Below, piece by piece: positions 57,952 to 64,000 of a DNA stretch of 64,000 nt (position 1 is its first letter; each line of letters opens with the position of its first letter). Location: assembly GCF_000478175.1 (NCBI RefSeq), contig NZ_KI515775.1, positions 9,172-73,171 of the forward strand, read 5' to 3'. This DNA is from Corynebacterium sp. KPL1814 (lineage in GTDB: Bacteria > Actinomycetota > Actinomycetes > Mycobacteriales > Mycobacteriaceae). The notes beneath the pieces were generated by a model, which was not told the origin of the DNA, searched no databases, and saw only the letters and a program-made list of their open reading frames with translations. The position numbers were made by a program, and so were the translations under genes.

Positions 57952-59484
57952 ATGAGCGAAGACCGCAAGCAGGTAAAGCGCGCACTCATTAGCGTGTACG
58001 ACAAGACGGGGCTGGAGGATCTGGCCCGCGCACTTGATAAGGCAGGCGTAGAGATCGTCTCTACCGGCTCCACCGCCAAGAAGATTGCAGACCTGGGAAT
58101 CGAGGTCACCCCGGTTGAAAAGCTAACCGGCTTCCCCGAGTGCCTGGAAGGCCGCGTCAAGACGCTCCACCCGCGCGTGCACGCCGGGATTCTGGCCGAT
58201 ACCCGCAAGGAAGACCACCTAGCGCAGCTCAATGAGCTTGAGGTAGAGCCCTTCCAGCTCGTCGTGGTCAACCTGTACCCCTTCCAGGAAACCGTAGCCT
58301 CCGGCGCGGACTTCGATGGATGCGTGGAGCAGATCGACATCGGTGGGCCTTCCATGGTGCGCGCGGCGGCCAAGAATCACCCGTCCGTTGCCGTGGTCGT
58401 GGATCCGGCGCGCTATGGCGAGGTAACCCAGGCCGTTGAAGAGGGTGGATTTAGCCTTGACCAGCGCCGAGGGCTTGCCCGCGATGCCTTCCTCCACACC
58501 GCTAACTACGATGCGGCGGTTTCCGCATGGTTCGTTGACCAGCTCAGCGAAGGCGAGGAGACCACCTCGCTGCGCTACGGCGAGAACTCCCACCAGGCCG
58601 CCACCGTGACCCGGATTGGCACCAAGGGTTTGGCTAACGCCAAGCAGCTCAACGGCAAGGAAATGAGCTACAATAACTACCAGGACGCCGATGCTGCGTG
58701 GCGCGCGGCCTGGGACCACGAGCGGCCCTGCGTCGCGATCATCAAGCACACCAACCCGTGCGGCATTGCCGTATCGGACGAGTCCATCGCTGCAGCCCAC
58801 CGCGCGGCGCATGCCTGCGACCCAATGTCCGCATTCGGCGGCGTCATCGCCGTCAACCGCGAGGTCAGCGTAGAGATGGCCGAGCAGGTCAAGGGCATTT
58901 TCACCGAGGTCATCGTCGCACCCGCCTATGAGGATAAGGCGCTGGAAATCCTGCAGAGCAAGAAGAACCTGCGCGTGCTTTTGGCCGAGCCAGAGGAACA
59001 GGGCGAGGAGCGCAAGTACATCTCCGGCGGCGTGCTGCGCCAAGAACCGGATACCTACCAGGCCGAGGGCGATAAGCCCGAAAACTGGACCCTGGCAGCG
59101 GGCGAGGCCCTGAGCGACGAGGACTTGGCCCAGCTCGAATTCGCTTGGCGCACGGTGCGCGCGGTTAAGTCCAATGCGATTCTGCTGGCCAAGGACAACG
59201 CTACCGTGGGCGTGGGCATGGGCCAAGTCAACCGCGTGGATTCCGCCAAGCTTGCGGTCGAGCGCGCCAATACGCTTGCCGATGCCACCAACCGCCCCCA
59301 AGGCTCCTTCGCCGCCTCCGATGCCTTCTTCCCCTTCGCCGATGGCTTGCAGGTGCTTCTCGATGCCGGCGTCAAAGCCGTTGTCCAGCCCGGCGGCTCC
59401 ATCCGCGATGAAGAAGTTATCGAGGCAGCTAAGGCCGCTGGTGTTACGATGTATCTCACTGGAACGCGCCACTTCGCTCACTAG
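57952..59484 (+). CDS. purH: Bifunctional AICAR formyltransferase / IMP cyclohydrolase
   Basis: A 510-residue PurH. The cyclohydrolase (MGS-like) part: [60 protein letters not shown]. Transformylase part: [40 protein letters not shown] and the end [27 protein letters not shown]. It performs the last two steps to IMP. The neighbouring purN makes a purine operon. Confidence 0.96.
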   Translation: MSEDRKQVKRALISVYDKTGLEDLARALDKAGVEIVSTGSTAKKIADLGIEVTPVEKLTGFPECLEGRVKTLHPRVHAGILADTRKEDHLAQLNELEVEPFQLVVVNLYPFQETVASGADFDGCVEQIDIGGPSMVRAAAKNHPSVAVVVDPARYGEVTQAVEEGGFSLDQRRGLARDAFLHTANYDAAVSAWFVDQLSEGEETTSLRYGENSHQAATVTRIGTKGLANAKQLNGKEMSYNNYQDADAAWRAAWDHERPCVAIIKHTNPCGIAVSDESIAAAHRAAHACDPMSAFGGVIAVNREVSVEMAEQVKGIFTEVIVAPAYEDKALEILQSKKNLRVLLAEPEEQGEERKYISGGVLRQEPDTYQAEGDKPENWTLAAGEALSDEDLAQLEFAWRTVRAVKSNAILLAKDNATVGVGMGQVNRVDSAKLAVERANTLADATNRPQGSFAASDAFFPFADGLQVLLDAGVKAVVQPGGSIRDEEVIEAAKAAGVTMYLTGTRHFAH

Positions 59485-59515
59485 CGATAGCGCCCGAGAC
59501 CTAAGGAGCCTGGCC

Positions 59516-60505
59516 ATGTTCGCACCAACCCACACCGCACCGAGGCGTACTACACCGAGACGCATGGCGCTCGGCGGCCTAATGATCGCCGGGGCGCTGT
59601 GTCTTAGCGCGTGCGGGCAGGGCGAGCAGGAGCCGGAATCAGAGCCGGGCATCGCCAAGCAGGCGACGTCGCGCTCTACGGAGAGCACGGCGGATAGGGC
59701 GGATAGGGAGGATAGCCCTCGCGATGCCGCAGCGCAGGATGAGGCTGCGCCGGCTGATGCCCAATCCGATGCCGCGAAAGCTGCCGAAGATGGCGGGCCG
59801 GCTGTGGCTGGTGATTTGCAAAGCGAACTCGACCGCATCGCCGCCAACTACGGGAATGTGGGCATCGCGGTGTCGGATGGCACCACTACCGTTGCAGCCG
59901 GGCGCACCGCGCCCGAAACCGCCTGGTCCACCTCCAAGGTGCCGGTGCTCATCGCCGCGCATCGCGCAGGGCTCATTGGCCCGGACGTGGTCACGTCCGC
60001 GATTACCTATTCCAATAATGAGGCGGCGCAATCCGCCTGGGACGCACTTGGCGGTGGCGCACAAGCCGCCCAGGCCGCGCAACAAGTACTTGCCGAGGCC
60101 GGCGATACCACCACCCAGGTACAAAGCCAGGTCACCCGCCCGGAATTTAGCGCCTTTGGACAAACGCAGTGGAGCGTGGGCGACCAAGCCGCATTCATGG
60201 CGAAGCTGCGCTGCGTCAACGGTGCGGAGCCCATCCTCAGCGCGATGTCTACGCCCGACCCCGCCCAAAGCTATGGCCTACGCAATCTAGAGGGTGCTGC
60301 CCTTAAAGGTGGCTGGGGCCCAGATACCGCCGGCGGCTATGATGTGCGGCAGATGGGTCTTGCCACCATCGGCGGCCGCGAGGTTGCGGTAGCACTCATC
60401 GCCTCGGCCCCCGATGGTCAATACGCCTCCGCCCAACCAATACTTTCGGGCATGGCGGTCGATCTTTCCAAGGCCGACGTTGCTTGGCCGACCCCAGCTT
60501 GTTAG
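59516..60505 (+). CDS. Lipoprotein with beta-lactamase-like serine hydrolase domain
   Basis: A 329-residue protein. AAGGAG at 59503-59508 fixes the ATG at 59516. Signal peptide and lipobox (LCLSAC, lipid Cys at about 31) precede an Ala/Glu/Asp-rich linker of about 75 residues. The domain has WSTSKVPVLIAAHRAGL, an SxxK site (S-T-S-K), and YSNNEAAQSAWDAL, which sits where SDN is found. A conserved KTG is not seen (GGWGPDT instead). It is the second protein of this type here (see 19308-20276). Role unknown. Confidence 0.75.
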   Translation: MFAPTHTAPRRTTPRRMALGGLMIAGALCLSACGQGEQEPESEPGIAKQATSRSTESTADRADREDSPRDAAAQDEAAPADAQSDAAKAAEDGGPAVAGDLQSELDRIAANYGNVGIAVSDGTTTVAAGRTAPETAWSTSKVPVLIAAHRAGLIGPDVVTSAITYSNNEAAQSAWDALGGGAQAAQAAQQVLAEAGDTTTQVQSQVTRPEFSAFGQTQWSVGDQAAFMAKLRCVNGAEPILSAMSTPDPAQSYGLRNLEGAALKGGWGPDTAGGYDVRQMGLATIGGREVAVALIASAPDGQYASAQPILSGMAVDLSKADVAWPTPAC

Positions 60506-60537
60506 CCCTCACCCCGGCTTGTGAGAAAGGACTTATC

Positions 60538-61155
60538 ATGCCGCACTTTAATCTAACTTCAGGTTTGCGTTGGGGACTGCGCCTCGGCGCGGTAGCGACT
60601 GCGGGCATCGTTTTAAGCGCCTGCAGCAATGGAACGGATGGGGAGCAGCCCGAATTTTCTGGTGACAGCGGCATGACCACCGTAGAGAGCACGACGGATA
60701 TCTCCGCAGAAGAAACCTCGACGACCGAGTCCCCGGAAACCGAGGAGAAAGAACCACCCGTGGTGACGGTGACCGAAACCGAACAGGAACAGGCGCAGGC
60801 ACAGCCACCGAAAAACAATAATGGTGGCGGAGGTGACCTCATCGATGGCCTGGGTGAGTACGGCTGGACCGATATTAATACCTACGCCGATTGCCATCGT
60901 TTTGAGCGCGTCGTCTTCGCAGGCAAAGGTCCAGACGGCAGAGCGATTGTCTGCGAAAACACGGGAGGAACGCTGACCTACCGGTCGACCATCTTCGGCG
61001 GCGAGTTTACCGGGCCAATCATTGGCCAAGATAGTGGCAACTACTACGTGGATGCCACGCCCTCGACCATTGTCGTAACCCCCAGCGGGATTAGCGTGCG
61101 CGAAGGCGGCGGACTGGCCGCCACCGCGGACTTTACTCAATCCTGGCAACGTTAA
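60538..61155 (+). CDS. Hypothetical lipoprotein
   Basis: A 205-residue protein. AAAGGA seven bases upstream supports ATG 60538. The lipobox is VLSAC (lipid Cys at about 29). Then a Thr/Glu/Ser-rich linker (about 35-90), a GGGG turn and a compact C-terminal domain with two Cys (ADCHRF and AIVCENTGG), possibly a disulfide. I do not recognise the domain. It overlaps nothing, starts 32 bases after the preceding lipoprotein gene and may be co-transcribed. Confidence 0.7.
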   Translation: MPHFNLTSGLRWGLRLGAVATAGIVLSACSNGTDGEQPEFSGDSGMTTVESTTDISAEETSTTESPETEEKEPPVVTVTETEQEQAQAQPPKNNNGGGGDLIDGLGEYGWTDINTYADCHRFERVVFAGKGPDGRAIVCENTGGTLTYRSTIFGGEFTGPIIGQDSGNYYVDATPSTIVVTPSGISVREGGGLAATADFTQSWQR

Positions 61156-61174
61156 CCACTGGTAAGTGGTTAAC
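61151..61174. repeat. 10-bp perfect inverted repeat at lipoprotein gene end
   Basis: GTTAACCACT and AGTGGTTAAC with a GGTA centre overlap the stop codon of the lipoprotein gene. It could be a weak terminator, or an operator; the half GTTAACC also forms the palindrome at 17065-17081. Confidence 0.55.
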
Positions 61175-61192
61175 GACGACGCAAGGAAGAGG

Positions 61193-61912
61193 TTAACGGG
61201 ACTTTTTCTTCTTTCGATCAGCAGCGGCCGCCGCAGCCGCAGAAATCGAGTCATTGCGGTTCTTCAGTAGCTCAAGCGTCATGGCTTCGGCGTCCTCGGG
61301 GACTGTGGCGCCGAGGACGGCAAGGGCGGCATCGGCAAGCATGGCGGCAGTCTCCGGAACCGACTGGGCCGCGGCATAGGGAGGCGTGCCATCATTGGGG
61401 CGCATCTCGATGACAGACAGCGCGACGTGGAAGGGCAATTCGATGCGCGGATCCGCATCGCCCACAATCGCGGCGGCGGTGGTACGGAAGTGGTTCTCCA
61501 GCCGCTCGCGGGAGCTGTGATACTCCGAGAATTCAGGCGAATTGGCCACCGGCAGTTGGTACAACCGGCCGACGTTCCAACCGCTGGTGAGCAAAAGGCG
61601 CGATTCCGCAGCGACCAGCGACCACAGGCGCTGCTCGGGTTCGGCATCGGAATCTACCAGCTCATCGGCAAGCTCCAGCGAGGGCTCGATGGTGGAATTA
61701 AGCAGTGCGAGGAAAATCTCCGTCTTGGAGGGAAAATGGTAATACAGCGATGCCTGCCGGATGCCCACCGCGTCCGCGATTTGGTGGGTCGACGTCGTGG
61801 CAAAGCCCTGGGTGGTAAATAACTCTGAGGAGGCGTCCAGAATCTCTTCCCGGGCGCTATTGCCTCTGCGGCGGGGGCTATGTTTACGCGGCCTACCGAC
61901 GTTTCCTGACAT
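61193..61912 (-). CDS. amtR: AmtR, TetR-type master regulator of nitrogen control
   Basis: A 239-residue TetR regulator. The N-terminal HTH (EILDASSELFTTQGFATTS, HQIADAVGIRQASLYYHFPSKTEIF) and later segments LLLTSGWNVGRLYQLPV, FSEYHSSRERL and LPFHVALSVIEMRPNDG closely resemble C. glutamicum AmtR as I remember it. AmtR represses amt, gln and urease genes; it is relieved by GlnK. A basic tail (RKKKKSR) ends the protein. Its operator is at 27788-27803. Confidence 0.9.
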   Translation of the reverse strand: MSGNVGRPRKHSPRRRGNSAREEILDASSELFTTQGFATTSTHQIADAVGIRQASLYYHFPSKTEIFLALLNSTIEPSLELADELVDSDAEPEQRLWSLVAAESRLLLTSGWNVGRLYQLPVANSPEFSEYHSSRERLENHFRTTAAAIVGDADPRIELPFHVALSVIEMRPNDGTPPYAAAQSVPETAAMLADAALAVLGATVPEDAEAMTLELLKNRNDSISAAAAAAADRKKKKSR

Positions 61913-62023
61913 GCGGCGGACGCCTCCTTTCTCTCAGCAGAAAATGCTTTTACTCAACAACTCTACAGCCCCGCAGCCAGACGGCGCGGAGCGCATGCAT
62001 GGCCACAGCATTTTGTGGCGATT

Positions 62024-62806
62024 TTAATGTGCGCCATCCGCGGCGCGTTGGGAGATGGATTCGAAGGTCGCAGACACCATGCGGCAAGCTGTGCCATAGG
62101 CCGTGCGCTCCAGCGGCGGGAGATCCTGCAGCGTGGATTCGCGGCCGTGCACATTGTCGAACCAGCGTCGCATTTCTACCGAATACCCTGTGCGCCACGC
62201 AAGATCCAAGGTCTCTGCGTCCTCCGCTGTGAGCATTCCGCGTTCTTGACCAATGGCGAGGCGATCGACCGTAGGTCGCGGCCCCGGTGCCGCCCACCGC
62301 GCAATGGCGGCGATGGGGGATAACAGCATGGATTTAATATCCACGGCCGCGCTGCGATCGGGCAAACCGCCAACGCGCTGGAGCAATGGCGGACGCTGGG
62401 CCAACGCCTCCTCCAACAACGCCTGCTCGCCGCCGTGGCCTAAAGGCAGGCCAGCATCGACGCGCGCTGCCATGGAATCGGCTGCTTGGTGCACCTCTAG
62501 GCCAACATCGCGAAAAACAGACTCCAAGTCGCTGTCTTCTCCCATCCACTCGATGGGCATGCTGGGCAGCTGATCCCCGCGCGCCGCCGCGCCGGTTAAC
62601 CGGACATCCGCGTCCACGCCTGGGGCGCGCACGATGTCTGTCAGTAGCCGCGAAAACCAGGAGGCTAATTCAATCTCATCATCCTGGTGCGCTACCGCAT
62701 TGCGCAAGACATCTTGTGCCTCCGCCAACAAGCCGCGAGCGGTTGCCCGGGATTGGCAATGGGGAGCAAGCTCCGAAAGATCGAGAAGGGATTGGTGCAG
62801 GGCCAT
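62024..62806 (-). CDS. DUF294_C-like (nucleotidyltransferase substrate-binding) protein
   Basis: A 260-residue soluble protein. ATG 62806 (MALHQSLLDL) is favoured; a GTG at 62824 is in frame. The second half, DIKSMLLSPIAAIARWA followed by TVDRLAIGQERGMLTAEDAETLDLAW and LPPLERTAYGTACRMV, fits the C-terminal substrate-binding domain of putative nucleotidyltransferases, but I see no GSxxR/D nucleotidyltransferase motif in the first half. It lies upstream of amtR, separated by 111 bases. Role unknown, possibly in signalling. Confidence 0.6.
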   Translation of the reverse strand: MALHQSLLDLSELAPHCQSRATARGLLAEAQDVLRNAVAHQDDEIELASWFSRLLTDIVRAPGVDADVRLTGAAARGDQLPSMPIEWMGEDSDLESVFRDVGLEVHQAADSMAARVDAGLPLGHGGEQALLEEALAQRPPLLQRVGGLPDRSAAVDIKSMLLSPIAAIARWAAPGPRPTVDRLAIGQERGMLTAEDAETLDLAWRTGYSVEMRRWFDNVHGRESTLQDLPPLERTAYGTACRMVSATFESISQRAADGAH

Positions 62807-62977
62807 ACAGTCACTGCCTTTCACTCATTACAAAGCGGTGCGCTTCTAAAAGTTGTGCGGCGCAGGATTGCTATAAATGTAACACTTATGTGAAAGCGCA
62901 GTAGCGCTTGGGGGGAGTGTGCAGCGGGTTCGTCGCGTCCGTGGCAGTGGGCGTTCGTGGACGAGTTTTGCGGCTGG

Positions 62978-63468
62978 GGCCTAAACGACAGGATGTGTTG
63001 GTGAAGTTATATGTTTAGCCAGTCTGGCCTGCTGGTATTAGGATTATTTCACTTATCCGGAGGGATAACGCAGTCTCGGGCCTGAAATACCACCGGGGGC
63101 GTGCTGATGTGCTAGGCGCCGAGGTTCACGATGAATGGATGAGTAAGAATCATCCTCGATGCCCCGTCTGTAGCAGGGCGTGCACCAAAATACGGGACTA
63201 CAAGCATCAATCCGCCAGCGATGGCGATGGAACGCCTGTAAAGCCACTGTCACTCGCGCTAGAGGCTGAGCCAGGAAAGTGGACGCATCAGAGGCCAGGC
63301 CTTAGCCAAAGCACACACCCTAGCCAGCCAAGAAACGCAAGCCACCAGCGGCCGTGAATACGGCCGACCAGCAACTTTCGACAGTGCCTATAACCACTCT
63401 ATGGGAATACGCAAAGGCCACATGCCCTAAACCACGCAGTCCACCAACACAAAATGTCGTTTAACCCG
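62978..63468 (+). mobile_element. Internally deleted IS1249-like element (MITE-like)
   Basis: The ends GGCCTAAACGACAGG (62978) and its counterpart at 63445-63468 are imperfect inverted repeats of about 24 bp, both with TAAACGACA and TGTGTTG. Between them only the two extremes of a transposase survive, so it could move only in trans. No target duplication is obvious. Confidence 0.7.
63139..63430 (+). pseudogene. Remnant of IS1249-like transposase (N- and C-terminal pieces)
   Basis: From ATG 63139: MSKNHPRCPVCSRACTK, then, after frame changes, RQRWRWNACKATVTRA, which together form a zinc-ribbon-like N-terminus. The middle of the gene is gone. The last piece reads GREYGRPATFDSA and YNHSMGIRKGHMP with stop at 63428-63430. 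The same end is seen in the transposase at the window edge (TEYSHSIGIRKGPMK). Confidence 0.7.
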
Positions 63469-63481
63469 ACACGCCGGAAAA

Positions 63482-63505
63482 CAACACATTTTGTCGTTTA
63501 ACCCG
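63482..63505. repeat. Orphan IS1249-like terminal repeat
   Basis: CAACACATTTTGTCG..AACCCG is an extra copy of the right-end repeat, 14 bases after the end of the deleted element and 12 bases before the next element. Confidence 0.65.
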
Positions 63506-63517
63506 CGGCTGGTGTTG

Positions 63518-64000
63518 CGGGTTAAGTAGCAAAATGTGTGTCTGGTGGGCGTGTCGTCGGTTGGGCGCCTTTTGTCATTTCATGGGTCCTTTTCTGATTC
63601 CTATGGAGTGTGAGTATTCGGTTGGGATAGCGTTGTCGTAGAAGGCTGGTCGGCCTGTTTCCGGGTCGGCTGTGTTGTGGTCTTCTGGGGTAAGGCCTTG
63701 GACTTTGGCGAGTTGGTCTTGCCCGAAATTGCACTGCCTGGCGATCTCTAATGGGTCGTCAGGCAGTTGTGTTTGTGAATACAGGTACCATTCCAGCATT
63801 TTGCGTTGTCGTTCTCCTGTTCTTCCACGGTGAGCATCAGCGATGCGTTTGAGCGGGGCGTTAACTCCGCCTTCGAGGCTGTTTGTCGTTGCTACCCAAC
63901 GCTGTGGCATAAGAGCATGTGGTGGTGGCTTAAGGTAGGTAAATAGATGTTGTTTCTGCGAAAGGTTTCGCAGTGATTTATAGGCTTGGCGAACGCGTAA
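63518..64000 (-). mobile_element. IS1249-like insertion sequence, 3' end (cut by window edge)
   Basis: The element begins near 63518 with a CGGGTTAAGTAGC terminal repeat that pairs with the neighbouring copies and contains the 3' end of a transposase. The other end is outside the window. Confidence 0.7.
63575..64000 (-). CDS. IS1249-family transposase, C-terminal part
   Basis: The frame is open from the stop at 63575 to the edge (142 codons visible). It includes RQAYKSLRNLSQKQHLFTYL, RWVATTNSLEGGVNAPLKRIAD with the conserved Glu typical of IS256/IS1249 DDE transposases, and RQRKMLEWYLYSQTQLPDDP, ending GIRKGPMK. The N-terminal zinc region and the first catalytic residues are outside. The piece has no stop or frameshift. 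Recognition is from memory of the family. Confidence 0.85.
   Translation of the reverse strand, partial: LRVRQAYKSLRNLSQKQHLFTYLKPPPHALMPQRWVATTNSLEGGVNAPLKRIADAHRGRTGERQRKMLEWYLYSQTQLPDDPLEIARQCNFGQDQLAKVQGLTPEDHNTADPETGRPAFYDNAIPTEYSHSIGIRKGPMK

Noticed and set aside
58219..59847. 542-codon ORF on the minus strand opposite purH
   Set aside because: It lies fully antisense to purH and the following lipoprotein gene, has no ribosome-binding site or recognisable domain, and is an effect of GC-rich codon use.

Overview
The window looks like a chromosomal segment of a Corynebacterium (moderately high GC, GTG and TTG starts). Many blocks match gene order I remember from C. glutamicum: rpf1 - cold-shock gene, serC, gltA - FKBP, mctB - mctC, mrx1 - folA - thyA - cysQ, chorismate mutase - pcrA, perM - purN - purH, and amtR. 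That is recall of synteny, not a search. Both edges are insertion sequences: an IS256-family transposase N-terminus at the left (1-177) and an IS1249-like transposase C-terminus at the right (63575-64000).

Layout. (1) 1-970: IS256 edge, a truncated ORF, an inverted repeat and the C-terminal remnant of a DUF222/HNH endonuclease. (2) 974-16919: core genes. These are a three-gene operon with 4-base overlaps (WYL-like/XPB-N-like protein, XPB helicase, DUF3239 protein), rpf1 facing a cold-shock gene across a perfect GlxR/CRP-type palindrome, DUF2771 and glutamine cyclotransferase lipoproteins, a DUF3027 protein, an NCS2 permease with a TrmH-type methyltransferase, sepH, serC, gltA, an FKBP and an aldo/keto reductase. 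(3) 17316-27567: monocarboxylate uptake (mctBC), a serine-hydrolase-like lipoprotein, a Tat-exported DUF1906 protein, OsmC, a membrane alpha/beta hydrolase and an iron-type ABC transporter. (4) 27788-29556: amt-glnK behind a perfect AmtR box; the regulator amtR itself is at 61193-61912. (5) 29600-35100: an accessory region with an intact IS3 element and its target duplication, very small membrane proteins, a DUF2871 protein and a decayed MFS exporter. (6) 35320-52000: a DJ-1/PfpI protein, tRNA-Arg(CCU), the mrx1-folA-thyA-cysQ cluster, lhr, nei2, yccF, pgi, an antiporter, chorismate mutase, pcrA and an M23 peptidase. (7) 52400-62806: a histidine phosphatase, a second M23 peptidase, perM-purN-purH, two lipoproteins, amtR and a DUF294_C-like protein. 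(8) 62978-64000: an internally deleted IS1249-like element, an orphan terminal repeat and the edge of a fuller copy.

The observation I find most interesting is in nitrogen control. The GlnK encoded next to amt has Phe at position 51, where P-II proteins carry the Tyr that is adenylylated or uridylylated, and no glnD follows it. The AmtR box and amtR are both present. In C. glutamicum, modified GlnK relieves AmtR repression, so signalling here must differ or depend on a second GlnK/GlnD elsewhere. I found no CRISPR array, no obvious defence island and no clearly novel multi-gene system. The best unexplained structures are a 20-bp perfect inverted repeat at 44992-45060, the structured leader of the M23 gene at 51979-52100, and the MITE-like IS1249 derivative.
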